The notes: a model not told the origin generated them from the sequence alone. 64,000 nt of DNA from Lysobacteraceae bacterium (GCA_013823855.1 PNMW01000082.1:124001-188000); one strand, 5' to 3'; shown: positions 1-9,026, counted from the stretch's first letter. Numbers and translations are program-made.

Positions 1-26
1 CGGCGCCGGCCAAGGCCTTGCGCAAG

Positions 27-740
27 TCAGTCGCCGAGCAGTCCGCGGCTGACGAAGTGAACGTAATCGCGGATCAGGTCATCGAAGCGACCCGCGTACA
101 AAGTCGAGTGATCGCCACCGAACGGCGAGTGGCGCAGACCGCCGATCGCCGTCAGGCCGAAGATCGTCGAACTCATGCCGAGCAGCAACTGGAACTGCAG
201 CTTTTCGCGCTGCTTGCCCGGATGCCGCGTCGCCAGCCGCGGCTCGATCTGGTTCAGGAACGGCGCGCACTGCTTGAGCACCAGCGACTGTCCCAGATCG
301 CCGCCATCGGAAGCCAGACGGGCAACGAAGCGGATTGCATCGCGTCCGGTGTCGTCGGCATGGAACACCTGGATCAGCGGCATCACCAGCCCGGCGACCA
401 GATCTTCGTCAGTCAGTGTGCCGCTGCGCTCGAGCTGGGAAATCTCGTCGATCACCGCCGCGAAGTAAGGCTCGAATTTCGCGCGCACGAACTCGGCAAC
501 GGCGATGACCAGACCCTGCTTGTCGTTGAAGTGGTAGTGGATCGCCGACTGATTGCCCTGCCCGGCCTTCTGCACGATTTCGCGCAAAGACACCGCGCCG
601 ATCGCCCGCTCCGCGAACAGCTTCATCGCTTCGCGCACCAGCGCGTCGCGCGTGCTGACGCCGGATTCCGCACCGCGCGGACGCCGCACGGCACGGGTCG
701 CTGGCTTGGGCGTGGCGGATTTCTTGACAGCCATCAGCAT
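27..740 (-). CDS. TetR/AcrR-family transcriptional regulator
   Basis: 237-residue DNA-binding repressor of TetR type. Residues about 28-75 form the helix-turn-helix domain (RDALVREAMKLFAER, then SLREIVQKAG and the recognition-helix region SAIHYHFNDKQGL); the rest is a helical ligand-binding and dimer domain. The first 20 residues are basic and Ala/Pro-rich. A second ATG two codons in (734) is an equally good start; neither has a clear Shine-Dalgarno. It diverges from a methyltransferase/acyl-CoA synthetase cassette, so a fatty-acyl or xenobiotic ligand and control of that cassette are plausible. That is inference from position only. Confidence 0.85.
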   Translation of the reverse strand: MLMAVKKSATPKPATRAVRRPRGAESGVSTRDALVREAMKLFAERAIGAVSLREIVQKAGQGNQSAIHYHFNDKQGLVIAVAEFVRAKFEPYFAAVIDEISQLERSGTLTDEDLVAGLVMPLIQVFHADDTGRDAIRFVARLASDGGDLGQSLVLKQCAPFLNQIEPRLATRHPGKQREKLQFQLLLGMSSTIFGLTAIGGLRHSPFGGDHSTLYAGRFDDLIRDYVHFVSRGLLGD

Positions 741-764
741 GGGCGGGAAACATGCTCCGGAGTT

Positions 765-792
765 AATGCGCGTCCATTACGATATTCGCATT
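765..792. promoter_or_regulatory. Inverted repeat in divergent TetR/methyltransferase promoter region
   Basis: The half sites AATGCG (765-770) and CGCATT (787-792) are exact reverse complements, 16 nt apart, in the 100-bp gap between the divergent regulator and methyltransferase. TetR regulators often bind palindromes in such gaps. The half sites are short, so this is only a candidate operator. Confidence 0.2.
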
Positions 793-844
793 CAGGTTGG
801 GGCGGCAAGCCCGCAACAAAAAAATTCCAACAGGGAAATTGGCC

Positions 845-1705
845 ATGCCCGAACCGAGGCATTCCACTGCGGTCAGTCCGACCGCGCTGTACACCGGCGC
901 GGTCTGGGCGCGCCACCGCCTGTCGCATCCCGCCTTCGCCACCACCGAAGGCCGGCTGATGTATGCGGCCGGCGCCCCGGCGATGCGCCTGTCGCGCGCG
1001 CTCGGCGGGCCGACGCTCGAAGGCCTGCTGCTGGCGCGGCACCGGGTGATCGACGAGCAGCTGCACGCCGCGATCAAGGCCGGCACGGTGTCGCAGGTGA
1101 TCGAGATCGCCGCGGGGCTGTCGCCGCGCGGCTGGCGTTTCGCGCGCCAGTACGGCGAGCGGATCCGCTACATCGAAGCCGATCTGCCGGCGATGGCCGC
1201 CCGCAAGCGCATGCTGCTGGCGCGAGTCGGCTGCGCCGACGGCCCCCATCACCGGGTGGCCGACATCGATGCCTTCGCCGTCGGCGGCGACGCCAGTCTT
1301 GCCGGCATTGCCGCCACGCTGGACCCCGGCAGCGGAACCGCGGTGATCACCGAAGGCCTGATCAACTATTTCCCGATCGCCGCCGTCGGCGCCCTGTGGC
1401 AGCGCATCGCCAACACCTTGAACGGCTTCCCGAACGGCCTGTACCTGTCCGATCTGCATGTCGGCGGCGAAAATCGCGATATCGCCGTGCGGGCCTTCGT
1501 GCGTCTGCTGTCGGTGTTCGTGCGCGGCCGCGTGCACCTGCATTTCGGCGCTCCGGCCGAGGCCGAAGCCGAGCTCCGCGCTGCCGGATTCGCGACGGCG
1601 TCGCTGCTGTCGCCGGCCGATTTCGCCGACCGCTTTCGCGCCTGCCGGGACCCTGCAGCCCGCCTCGTCCGGGTGATCGGGGCGACAACCGCGGCACGGC
1701 GCTGA
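845..1705 (+). CDS. Class I SAM-dependent methyltransferase (leucine carboxyl methyltransferase/PPM1-like)
   Basis: 286 residues. The N-terminus (STAVSPTALYTGAVWARHRL) and the SAM-binding motif QVIEIAAGLSPRG, followed by an acidic residue in YIEADLP, fit the PPM1/TcmP-like O-methyltransferase family, which methylates carboxyl or hydroxyl groups of small molecules. The substrate is unknown. ATG 845 is chosen because it is preceded by AGGGAA and gives the family N-terminus; an upstream ATG at 797 would add 16 poorly conserved residues. It is 59 nt upstream of an acyl-CoA synthetase, so a lipid-related substrate is possible. Confidence 0.75.
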   Translation: MPEPRHSTAVSPTALYTGAVWARHRLSHPAFATTEGRLMYAAGAPAMRLSRALGGPTLEGLLLARHRVIDEQLHAAIKAGTVSQVIEIAAGLSPRGWRFARQYGERIRYIEADLPAMAARKRMLLARVGCADGPHHRVADIDAFAVGGDASLAGIAATLDPGSGTAVITEGLINYFPIAAVGALWQRIANTLNGFPNGLYLSDLHVGGENRDIAVRAFVRLLSVFVRGRVHLHFGAPAEAEAELRAAGFATASLLSPADFADRFRACRDPAARLVRVIGATTAARR

Positions 1706-1764
1706 GGCTGGAAGTTCGTGAACGACTGTTTCATCATCCGCCGCGCTGCAGCAAGACCATCGCC

Positions 1765-3603
1765 ATGACCCGATCCCAGAAGACTCCGGAAACCGTGCCG
1801 GATCGCGACCGCTCCGGTGATCGCGTCCATCTCGGCGACCTGCTGAAAGGCGTTGTCGAGACGCTGCCGGACGTGCTCAAGGTGCAGCGCGGGCTATGGA
1901 ATCTGGCGACCGCGCGGCCCACGTCGATCGGATCGATCGGCCTGCGCCTGCAGACGCTGGCCGAGACCGCCCCGCACGCCACGGCGCTGAAATTCGACGA
2001 TCGCCGCTGGACCTACGCCGAGTTCAACGCCTGGGCCAACCGGGTGGCCGGAGCCTGCCGTAGCGCCGGCGTGAAGCGCGGCGAGGTGGTCGCGATCCTG
2101 ATGTCGAACCGGCCGGAGACGCTGGCGACGATCGCCGGCGTCGCCAAGCTGGGCGCCGTCGCGGCGATGCTCAACCACAACCAGCGCGGCGCGATCCTCG
2201 CCCACTCGCTGAAGCTGAGCCGGCCGGTGATGCTGGTCGTTGGCGAGGAGTGCGCCGAGGCGGTCGCATCGCTTGCCGAACCGTCGGTCCTCGACGGCAT
2301 CGCCACGAAAGCCTGGGATGGCGCCAACGCGCCGGACGGCTGGCTCGACTGGACCGCCGCCGGCGACCGCGAAGCCTCCGGCAATCCGCCGGAAACGGCC
2401 CGCATCCAGCTCAAGGAAGCCTGTTTCCACATCTTCACGTCGGGCACCACCGGCCTGCCGAAGGCCAGCGTGATGAGCCATCACCGCTGGATGAAAGGCA
2501 TGGCCGGCCTCGGCCAGATGACCCTGCGCCTGAACGCCGGCGACACCCTGTACTGTCCGCTGCCGCTGTACCACAACAACGCGCTGACGGTCTGCTGGGG
2601 TGCGGTGCTGGCCAACGGCGCAGCGCTGGCCCTGAGCCGCAAGTTTTCGGCGTCGCGTTTCTGGGACGAGATCCGCGCCTGTGAAGCGACCGCGTTCTGC
2701 TACATCGGCGAGCTGTGCCGCTATCTGCTGAACCAGCCGCCGAGTTCCCGCGACCGCGCGCATGCCGTGCGGCTGATGGTCGGCAATGGTCTGCGGCCGG
2801 AGATCTGGGACCAGTTCCAGAATCGCTTCGGCATCCCGCGGATCGCCGAGTTCTACGGCGCCAGCGAATCGAACCTGGCTTTCGTCAACGGCTTCAACCT
2901 GAGCAAGACCGCCGGCTTCTGCCCGCTGCCGTACGCGATCGTCGAGTTCGATCACGATGCCGAAGCGCCGCTGCGCGACCGCCACGGCCGGCTGCAGCGG
3001 GTGGCCAGCGGCGGCATCGGCCTGCTGATCTCGGAAATCTCCGAGCGCGCGCCGTTCGACGGTTACACCGACAAGCGCGCCAACGAAGCCAAGCTGCTGC
3101 GCAACGTCTTCAGGAACGGCGACTGCTGGTTCAACACCGGCGACCTGGTCCGCGACCAGGGCTGGCGTCATATCCAGTTCGTCGACCGGGTCGGCGACAC
3201 CTTCCGCTGGAAGGGCGAGAACGTTGCCACCACCGAGGTCGAAGCGGCGCTGAACCGCATCGACGGCGTCGAGCAGGCGGTCGTCTACGGCGTCGAAGTG
3301 CCGGGCTGCGATGGCCGCGCCGGCATGGCGGCGCTGTCGTGGGCGCCGTCCCGCTTCGACGGCGCCGGCGTCGCCGCGCAGCTGCGCGCCTCGCTGCCCG
3401 GCTACGCCATGCCACTGTTCATCCGCCTGCGCCGCGAGCAGGAGGTCACCGCCACGTTCAAGTTCCGCAAGGTCGATCTGAAGCGCGAAGGCTTCGACCT
3501 CGCGAAGATCGACGAGCCGGTCTACGTGCTCGACGGCGGCCGCTACCGGAAGCTGACGCCGGCCCTGCACGCGAAAGTCACTTCCGGAGGTCTGCGCCTG
3601 TGA
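1765..3603 (+). CDS. Long-chain acyl-CoA synthetase (AMP-dependent, FATP/FadD-like)
   Basis: 612 residues. It activates fatty acids to acyl-CoA through an acyl-adenylate, using ATP and CoA. The ANL-superfamily P-loop FTSGTTGLPKAS lies near residues 224-235, the adenine motif EFYGASE near 365, and NTGDLVRDQGWRHIQFVDRVGDTFRWKGEN carries the A7/A8 motifs. The family places a substrate-adenylating Lys near the C-terminus; ATFKFRKVDLK fits. No membrane segment dominates; such enzymes are cytoplasmic or inner-membrane associated. The next gene overlaps its stop by 4 nt, so the two are translationally coupled. Confidence 0.9.
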   Translation: MTRSQKTPETVPDRDRSGDRVHLGDLLKGVVETLPDVLKVQRGLWNLATARPTSIGSIGLRLQTLAETAPHATALKFDDRRWTYAEFNAWANRVAGACRSAGVKRGEVVAILMSNRPETLATIAGVAKLGAVAAMLNHNQRGAILAHSLKLSRPVMLVVGEECAEAVASLAEPSVLDGIATKAWDGANAPDGWLDWTAAGDREASGNPPETARIQLKEACFHIFTSGTTGLPKASVMSHHRWMKGMAGLGQMTLRLNAGDTLYCPLPLYHNNALTVCWGAVLANGAALALSRKFSASRFWDEIRACEATAFCYIGELCRYLLNQPPSSRDRAHAVRLMVGNGLRPEIWDQFQNRFGIPRIAEFYGASESNLAFVNGFNLSKTAGFCPLPYAIVEFDHDAEAPLRDRHGRLQRVASGGIGLLISEISERAPFDGYTDKRANEAKLLRNVFRNGDCWFNTGDLVRDQGWRHIQFVDRVGDTFRWKGENVATTEVEAALNRIDGVEQAVVYGVEVPGCDGRAGMAALSWAPSRFDGAGVAAQLRASLPGYAMPLFIRLRREQEVTATFKFRKVDLKREGFDLAKIDEPVYVLDGGRYRKLTPALHAKVTSGGLRL

Positions 3604-4076
3604 ACATCACGCTCGACATCGAACGCAGCCTGCTGCTGCCGGTCGATCACGCCCGGGCGCTCAGCCTGCTCGACGATCTCGAAGCGACGATCGGCCGCTT
3701 CCCGAACCTGAAGGCACTGACCCCACTCGGGCCGAACCAGTACCGCTGGGACATGCGGACGATGGGCGTGCGGATCGCCAGGATCGCCCACGACCTGAGC
3801 TACGCTGCGCAGTACGAGATCGACCGCAAGGCGGCGGCGATCCGCTGGCAGCCGCTGCGCGGCCACGGCAATGCGCTGATCGCCGGCGAGATCCGCCTGT
3901 CCCGCAACGGCGGGCAGACCGAGATGCGCTTCCGGGTCGATGGCGTGATGCACGAGGTGCCGGTGCCGCTGCTGTACCGGCCGCTGGCCGGGCCGTTCAT
4001 CGTCAACAAGATGACGACCCTGATCGAACGCTATCTGGCGGCCACGGCGGCCGCCCTCGCCACGCCCGCACCGTAG
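3600..4076 (+). CDS. SRPBCC-fold (polyketide cyclase/START-like) protein
   Basis: 158 residues. The GTG start overlaps the acyl-CoA synthetase stop (GTGA), and TTCCGGAGGT just upstream is a strong ribosome binding site. The pattern (N-terminal NITLDIERSLLLPVDHARALSLLDDLEATIGRFP, central beta strands, a long C-terminal helix from IVNKMTTLIERYL) matches small SRPBCC lipid-binding proteins. No catalytic residue is evident. Coupling to the synthetase suggests it binds the fatty acid or its product. It is not recognisable as RatA. A small perfect hairpin (4122-4137, no T-run) lies downstream. Confidence 0.6.
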   Translation: MNITLDIERSLLLPVDHARALSLLDDLEATIGRFPNLKALTPLGPNQYRWDMRTMGVRIARIAHDLSYAAQYEIDRKAAAIRWQPLRGHGNALIAGEIRLSRNGGQTEMRFRVDGVMHEVPVPLLYRPLAGPFIVNKMTTLIERYLAATAAALATPAP

Positions 4077-4209
4077 CCACCGGACGCGGCGGGACGGTGT
4101 CGGAATCGGCATTGCCCGCCCCCGATTCGAGAATCGGTGACCGGCCGCCCGTGTTTCTGGCGATAATCGTGGCGCGCATGTGCGCTGCACCATTTCGCGG
4201 GCGAAGCCG

Positions 4210-4977
4210 ATGATCCGTCGTGTCGTGTTCAACCAGAAGGGTGGCGTCGGCAAGACCACCATCGTCTGCAATCTCGCGGCGATAGCCGCCAGCCGCGGCC
4301 TGCGCACGCTGGTGATCGATCTCGACACCCAGGGCAATTCGACGCAGTACCTGCTCGGCCCGCTGGCGGCGACCGCCGACCGCTCGATCGCCGACTTCTT
4401 CGAATCGACGCTCGGCTTCTCGATCCAGTCGCCGCCGTTCGTGACCTACGCGACCAACTCGCCGTACGAGAATCTCGACGTGGTCGCCGCCAGCACCCGG
4501 CTCGACGACCTGCAGGTCAAGCTCGAAGCCAAGCAGAAGGTGCAGAAGCTCAATCAGGCGCTGGACAAGCTGAAAGGCTACGACGCGGTGTTCATCGACA
4601 CCCCGCCGGCGCTGAACTTCTACAGCCGTTCGGCGCTGATCGCCGCGGACCGGGTACTGATTCCGTTCGACTGCGACGAGTTCGCGCGCCAGGCGCTGTA
4701 CACCCTGATCGACAACATCCACGAGATCCGCGCCGACCACAACGAGGCGCTGTCGATCGAAGGCATCATCGTCAACCAGTTCCAGCCGCGCGCCAAGCTG
4801 ATGCAGCGCGTGGTCTCGGAACTGAAGGCGGAAGGCCAGCCGCTGCTCGATGCCGCGCTGTCGCCATCGGTGCGGGTCAAGGAATCGCACGAGCGCCATC
4901 AGCCGATGATCCACCTCGACCCAGCGCACCGGGTGACCCAGGAATACCTCGCGCTGTACGACTCGCTGGCGCGCTGA
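4210..4977 (+). CDS. ParA-family ATPase (orphan, no adjacent ParB)
   Basis: 255 residues. Deviant Walker A KGGVGKTT at residues 10-17 with the signature lysine, Walker A' LVIDLDTQGN, and Walker B-like VFIDTPPAL are all present. ParA/MinD-type ATPases position plasmids, chromosomes or protein clusters on the nucleoid or membrane. No parB or centromere-like repeat is visible nearby. An upstream ATG at 4180 exists, but ATG 4210 directly precedes the conserved beta strand. The following scp genes are convergent and not in its operon. Its cargo cannot be read from this sequence. Confidence 0.85.
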   Translation: MIRRVVFNQKGGVGKTTIVCNLAAIAASRGLRTLVIDLDTQGNSTQYLLGPLAATADRSIADFFESTLGFSIQSPPFVTYATNSPYENLDVVAASTRLDDLQVKLEAKQKVQKLNQALDKLKGYDAVFIDTPPALNFYSRSALIAADRVLIPFDCDEFARQALYTLIDNIHEIRADHNEALSIEGIIVNQFQPRAKLMQRVVSELKAEGQPLLDAALSPSVRVKESHERHQPMIHLDPAHRVTQEYLALYDSLAR

Positions 4978-4988
4978 GGCCGCCCGCC

Positions 4989-5016
4989 CGTCGTTCCGGC
5001 GACGGCCGGAGCGACG
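4989..5016. repeat. GC-rich inverted repeat between parA and rluB (REP-like or bidirectional terminator)
   Basis: CGTCGTTCCGGC (4989-5000) pairs with GCCGGAGCGACG (5005-5016) with one G-T mismatch over a 4-nt loop. It sits between two convergent genes. There is no T-run on either side. The sequence resembles dispersed extragenic palindromes of GC-rich proteobacteria, but copy number cannot be judged here. Confidence 0.4.
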
Positions 5017-5048
5017 AGGAATGTGTATCCGACCCCGATTAAGGGAGC

Positions 5049-6014
5049 TTATTCGGGCTTGCGCGGCTTGTAGCCGGTCCAGCCGGCCGGCTTGGCGGTG
5101 CGGTCGATCTTCTTGACCGCGTCGCGGCGCGGCACGTCGCCGATCTTCCGTTCCTCGGCGCCAGGACGCGAACGGCGCTCGCGCTGCGGCCGCGCCTTCT
5201 TCGGCGCTTCGAAGCCGACTGCCGCGCGCAGCGCGTTCAGCTCATCCTTGTCCAGCTCGCGATAGCCGCCGGACTTCACGCCACGGCCGAGCACGATCGG
5301 GCCATAGCGAACGCGAATCAGCCGGCTGACCTTCAGATCCTGCGATTCGAACAGCCGGCGCACCTCGCGGTTGCGGCCTTCCTTCAGCGTCACCTTCCAC
5401 CAGGTATTGGCGGCGGACTTGGCTTCGGCGCCGTCGTCCTCGTCATCGAAGGCGACTTCGGCGCGCTCGCCGGCCTCGATCTTGTCGAAGTGCGCAGGGC
5501 CGTCGTCCAGCTCCACGCCCTTGCGCAGCTTGTTCAGGGTTTCGCTGGTGATGCTGCCGAGCACGCGCACCGCGTACTCGCGCTCCAGCTCGAAGCTCGG
5601 ATGGGTGAGGCGTCGCGCCAGTTCGCCGTCATTGGTCAGCAGCAGCAGGCCGGAGGTGTTCAGGTCGAGTCGACCGACCGCGATCCAGCGGCCGGAATCA
5701 AGCTTCGGCAGCTTCTTGAACACGGTCTTGCGGCCTTCGGGATCGTCGCGCGTCACCAGCTCGCCGACCCGCTTCTTGTAGAGCAGCACCTGGGTCGCTT
5801 CCTTGTCCATCGAATGGCGCACCGAGCGGCCATCGACGGTGATCCGGTCACCGGCAACCACCCGCTGGCCGGCCGTCGCCGGATCGCCGTTCACCTTGAT
5901 CCGGCCTTCGGCGACCATCGCTTCGACGGCGCGTCGCGACGCGATGCCGGCATCGGCGAGCACCTTCTGGATGCGTTCGCCACCAGCCTTCGAGCCGCCC
6001 TTCGGCGCGTTCAA
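5049..6014 (-). CDS. rluB: 23S rRNA pseudouridine synthase, RluB type
   Basis: 321 residues. An N-terminal S4 RNA-binding domain (RIQKVLADAGIASRRAVEAM) is followed by the RsuA/RluB catalytic domain, with the nucleophile Asp117 in GRLDLNTSGLLLLTNDG. RluB makes pseudouridine 2605 in 23S rRNA. The C-terminal 60 residues are Arg/Lys-rich and disordered, as usual in this family. The ATG overlaps the scpB stop by 4 nt. RsuA/RluE paralogues are shorter and lack the basic tail; the location next to scpB also favours RluB. Confidence 0.93.
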   Translation of the reverse strand: MNAPKGGSKAGGERIQKVLADAGIASRRAVEAMVAEGRIKVNGDPATAGQRVVAGDRITVDGRSVRHSMDKEATQVLLYKKRVGELVTRDDPEGRKTVFKKLPKLDSGRWIAVGRLDLNTSGLLLLTNDGELARRLTHPSFELEREYAVRVLGSITSETLNKLRKGVELDDGPAHFDKIEAGERAEVAFDDEDDGAEAKSAANTWWKVTLKEGRNREVRRLFESQDLKVSRLIRVRYGPIVLGRGVKSGGYRELDKDELNALRAAVGFEAPKKARPQRERRSRPGAEERKIGDVPRRDAVKKIDRTAKPAGWTGYKPRKPE

Positions 6015-6769
6015 TGGACCACCGCATCGGCGGGCGGCTCGGCGGACGGCGGTGCCGCCTGCTCGTCGACATCGCCCTCCTCGGCCGGCGCGGCCGTCGT
6101 GGCCAGTCCGGCGCCGAGCTTCGACAGCGCGGCTTCCAGTTGTTCGAGATCCTTCACCTCCGGCAGCGCCGGCAGCTGATCGAGGGTTTTCAGGTTGAAG
6201 TCATCCAGGAACTGGGACGTGGTGCCGAACAAGGCCGGGCGGCCGGGCACATCCTTGACGCCGAGCTCGCGGATCCAGCCGCGTTCGCTCAGGGTGCGCA
6301 GGATGTTCGACGACACGGCGACGCCGCGCACGTCCTCGATCTCGCCGCGGGTGATCGGCTGGCGGTAGACGATCAGCGCCAGGGTTTCGAGCAGGGCGCG
6401 CGAATACTTCGGCGGCTTTTCCTGCCACAGGCGGCCGACCCATTCGGCGTACTCCGGGCGTACCTGCACGCGCCAGCCGCCGGCGACTTCGCGCAGCTCG
6501 CTGGCGGTGCCGGAGAAGCGCGCATCGACCCGCGCCAGCGCTTCGCGCAGCTCGCGCTTGCCGAGGTTGAACTCGGAGCCGACGAAGCGCAGCAGCTGCT
6601 CCATCGACAGCGGGCCGTCGGAGGCGAGCAGCAGCGCTTCGATGATCAGGCTGATCGCGGCGAGATCGACCGCCGGCGCGGGATTCGCGTCCGCTTCGGC
6701 GATCGGGGGGTCCTGCAGGTCTTCTTCCACGGGATTCGATTCCTTCAATTTCACGTACGACCGCTGCAT
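6011..6769 (-). CDS. scpB: Segregation and condensation protein B
   Basis: 252 residues. Two winged-helix domains (residues about 35-190) with the family signature TLALIVYRQPITRGEIEDVRGV, followed by an acidic, Ala/Pro-rich tail. ScpB dimers bind ScpA and regulate the SMC condensin. smc itself is at 16.2-19.8 kb on the same strand. Its ATG overlaps the upstream permease stop by 1 nt (TGATG), and its stop overlaps rluB, giving tight translational coupling. Confidence 0.95.
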   Translation of the reverse strand: MQRSYVKLKESNPVEEDLQDPPIAEADANPAPAVDLAAISLIIEALLLASDGPLSMEQLLRFVGSEFNLGKRELREALARVDARFSGTASELREVAGGWRVQVRPEYAEWVGRLWQEKPPKYSRALLETLALIVYRQPITRGEIEDVRGVAVSSNILRTLSERGWIRELGVKDVPGRPALFGTTSQFLDDFNLKTLDQLPALPEVKDLEQLEAALSKLGAGLATTAAPAEEGDVDEQAAPPSAEPPADAVVH

Positions 6770-8289
6770 CAGTATCCCAGCAAAGCCTGCCGGTTCGCGT
6801 CACGCCACCATTCGAAGAACGGCACCAGCACCACCAGCAGCACGACGGCCGCGCCCCAGGGGCTGCCGATCGCCAGAAACCAGGCCGCGCCGGCCCAGCC
6901 GAACTGCATCGCCAGCACGCTGAGGATGTCGAGCGGATCGCGGTTGCGCCGGGCGGCCGCCACCTGCACGAACGAGCGCCGGGTCACCGGGTACGGCCGC
7001 GCCACCTCGATCGCGCAGGCGCAAAAGCCCGCGCCGAAGCCGCAGACCAGGCAGACCAGCCCCACCCAGGGGTCCTGCAGCGCCGCCCAGATCGCGGCCA
7101 GCGCCATCATCGCCAGCACCGGTGTCAGCGCGGCGATGCACTTGTAGGCGATCAGCCGGCTGCGCGGCTGCGGCGCACTGCCGAGCAGCGCCGGCGACTC
7201 TTCGGCACTGATCATCAGATTGGCGATGTACTGGCTGAGCTGGGCCGCGAAGAAGGTGGTCGCGGCCACTGCCGCGGCGAGGCGGTACTCGCCGCTGAAC
7301 AGGTTGCCGTAGAAGAACGCGACGATCAGCAGCGGCTGCGCCGCCAGCGCGATCGCCAGGCGGGCGTCGCGCAGGATGGTCCGCCACTCCTTGCGCAGCA
7401 GCACGCGGAACAGCCGGGTGTCGAACTGCAGGCTCTCCCCGGCCGCCCTCGGCTTCGGCGCTGCCGGCTCCGGGGACTGCACCGCGAGCAGCACCACCGG
7501 AGCGGCAAAGCGCGCCGCGGCGATCAGCGACAGGCTGGCCAGCAGCAGCAAGGTCAGCAGCGCTGCGCCATCGCCGGTCAGCGCCAGCGCCGGCAGGCGC
7601 AGCACGCCGGCCCAGGTGCTCAGCCCCCGGCCCGACAGATCGAGCGCGCCCGCCGTCGCCGGCGGCGCGGCCGGATCGCGGCCGACCAGGCTGCCGACGA
7701 CGAACAGCAGCGGCACGCCGGCCTGCAGCAGCTGCAGCACGCGGCGCGCGCGGACCAGCCCGAACAGCCGCACGGTCAGGCCCATCACCGCCAGCGCGAT
7801 CGCCACCGTCAGCGCCGCCAGCATCACCGTGACCGGATAGGCGAGCAGGAAGACCGGCCGGCCGAGCAGCGCGCCCATGTTGGCAACCGGTGTCACCAGC
7901 AGGATCGAGATCGCCCAGGTGCTGACGATCAGCGACAGCACCCGCATCGCCATGATCCGGCGGAACGGCAGCGGGCTCGACAGGTGCAGGCTCAGCTCGC
8001 GGCCGGCCAGGATCAGCCGGAAGGTGGCGATCAGCGCCGCCATCAGCATGAAGAACTCCAGGCTCAGCAGCAGCACGCCGGAGAACTCCAGCAGCTTGTC
8101 GACCGGCATCGCCTGGTTCGACTTGAACATCGCCCACAGCACGATGCCGGCGCCGCCGTGCAGCAGCACGATGAACAGCGCGTAGAGACCGAGCGCCCAC
8201 AGCCGGTTCTTTCCGAAGCCGAAGGCGCGGATGCTCAGGCGCAGGTCCTGCCAGACCAGCCACGGCAGGCTGCCCGCCGGCAAGCTCAT
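6769..8289 (-). CDS. ABC transporter permease, multi-pass, inserted between scpA and scpB
   Basis: 506 residues with about 11-12 hydrophobic segments, for example residues 30-54, 69-93, 115-138, 142-170, 182-200, 236-265 and 455-490. No nucleotide-binding motif is present. It overlaps the upstream ABC ATPase by 4 nt, so the two surely form one transporter. The paired ATPase is of the export/CcmA-NatA type and there is no binding protein, which suggests an exporter or membrane-remodelling complex. The substrate is unknown. It lies inside the scpA-scpB operon, where these two genes are usually adjacent. Confidence 0.85.
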   Translation of the reverse strand: MSLPAGSLPWLVWQDLRLSIRAFGFGKNRLWALGLYALFIVLLHGGAGIVLWAMFKSNQAMPVDKLLEFSGVLLLSLEFFMLMAALIATFRLILAGRELSLHLSSPLPFRRIMAMRVLSLIVSTWAISILLVTPVANMGALLGRPVFLLAYPVTVMLAALTVAIALAVMGLTVRLFGLVRARRVLQLLQAGVPLLFVVGSLVGRDPAAPPATAGALDLSGRGLSTWAGVLRLPALALTGDGAALLTLLLLASLSLIAAARFAAPVVLLAVQSPEPAAPKPRAAGESLQFDTRLFRVLLRKEWRTILRDARLAIALAAQPLLIVAFFYGNLFSGEYRLAAAVAATTFFAAQLSQYIANLMISAEESPALLGSAPQPRSRLIAYKCIAALTPVLAMMALAAIWAALQDPWVGLVCLVCGFGAGFCACAIEVARPYPVTRRSFVQVAAARRNRDPLDILSVLAMQFGWAGAAWFLAIGSPWGAAVVLLVVLVPFFEWWRDANRQALLGY

Positions 8290-9026
8290 GCGCCGCCCGG
8301 CCCGGTGACCGACAGGAACAGCTCCTCGAGCGTCGAGTCGTCGGCGCCGTAGCGGGCACGCAGCTCGTCGAGCGTGCCCTCGGCGATCAGCCGGCCGCTG
8401 CGGATCAGGCCGATGCGCGACGCCATGCGCTCGGCGACTTCGAGGATGTGGGTGGTGAACAGCACGGTCAGGCCCTCGCGGACCCGCTGGCCGAGGAAAT
8501 CCTTGACCCGGCGGGCGGCTGCGACATCGAGCCCGGTCAGCGGCTCGTCGAGGATCAGCAGCGCCGGGTCGTGGATCAGGGCGCCGGCCAGGGTCAACTT
8601 CTGCTGCATGCCGCGCGACAGGTTCTCGCAGTAGTTGCCGCGCGCGTCCCAGAGATCGAGCCAGCGCAGCAGTTCCTCGCCCTTCTTCTCGGCGATGCGG
8701 CCATCGACACCCCAGAGCCCGGCGACGAATTCCAGATATTCGGTGCAGCGCAGCTTGCCGTAGAGCATCGGCTCGTCGGGCAGGAACGCCAGCTGCTGCT
8801 TGGCGGCGATCGGTGCGCGCACCAGGTCGTGACCGAGCACCTCGATGCTGCCGCCGTCCGGCTGCAGCAGGCCGGCGATCATCCGCAAGGTGGTGGTCTT
8901 GCCGGCGCCGTTGGCGCCGAGCAGCGCGTAGAACTCGCCACGCGCGATGCCCATGTCGAGCCCCGCGACGGCCTGCTTGCCCCCGAACGCCTTCACCACT
9001 CCGCGAAGTTGCAGCACAGCGGTCAT
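8286..9026 (-). CDS. ABC transporter ATP-binding protein
   Basis: 246 residues. Walker A GANGAGKTT is near residue 37, the signature is the variant LSRGMQQKLTLAGAL (usually LSGGQ), Walker B is LLILDEPLTGLD, and the H-loop is TTHILEVAERM. It powers the adjacent permease and overlaps both it and scpA by 4 nt. The variant signature occurs in ABC-2-type exporters. The substrate cannot be inferred. Confidence 0.92.
   Translation of the reverse strand: MTAVLQLRGVVKAFGGKQAVAGLDMGIARGEFYALLGANGAGKTTTLRMIAGLLQPDGGSIEVLGHDLVRAPIAAKQQLAFLPDEPMLYGKLRCTEYLEFVAGLWGVDGRIAEKKGEELLRWLDLWDARGNYCENLSRGMQQKLTLAGALIHDPALLILDEPLTGLDVAAARRVKDFLGQRVREGLTVLFTTHILEVAERMASRIGLIRSGRLIAEGTLDELRARYGADDSTLEELFLSVTGPGGA

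Noticed and set aside
553-1764. Upstream in-frame extension of the acyl-CoA synthetase by about 400 codons
   Set aside because: It crosses the regulator and methyltransferase in another frame and has no recognisable domain; the family N-terminus begins at ATG 1765.
1894-3570. Minus-strand 558-codon open frame
   Set aside because: Antisense to the acyl-CoA synthetase, whose motifs are unambiguous.
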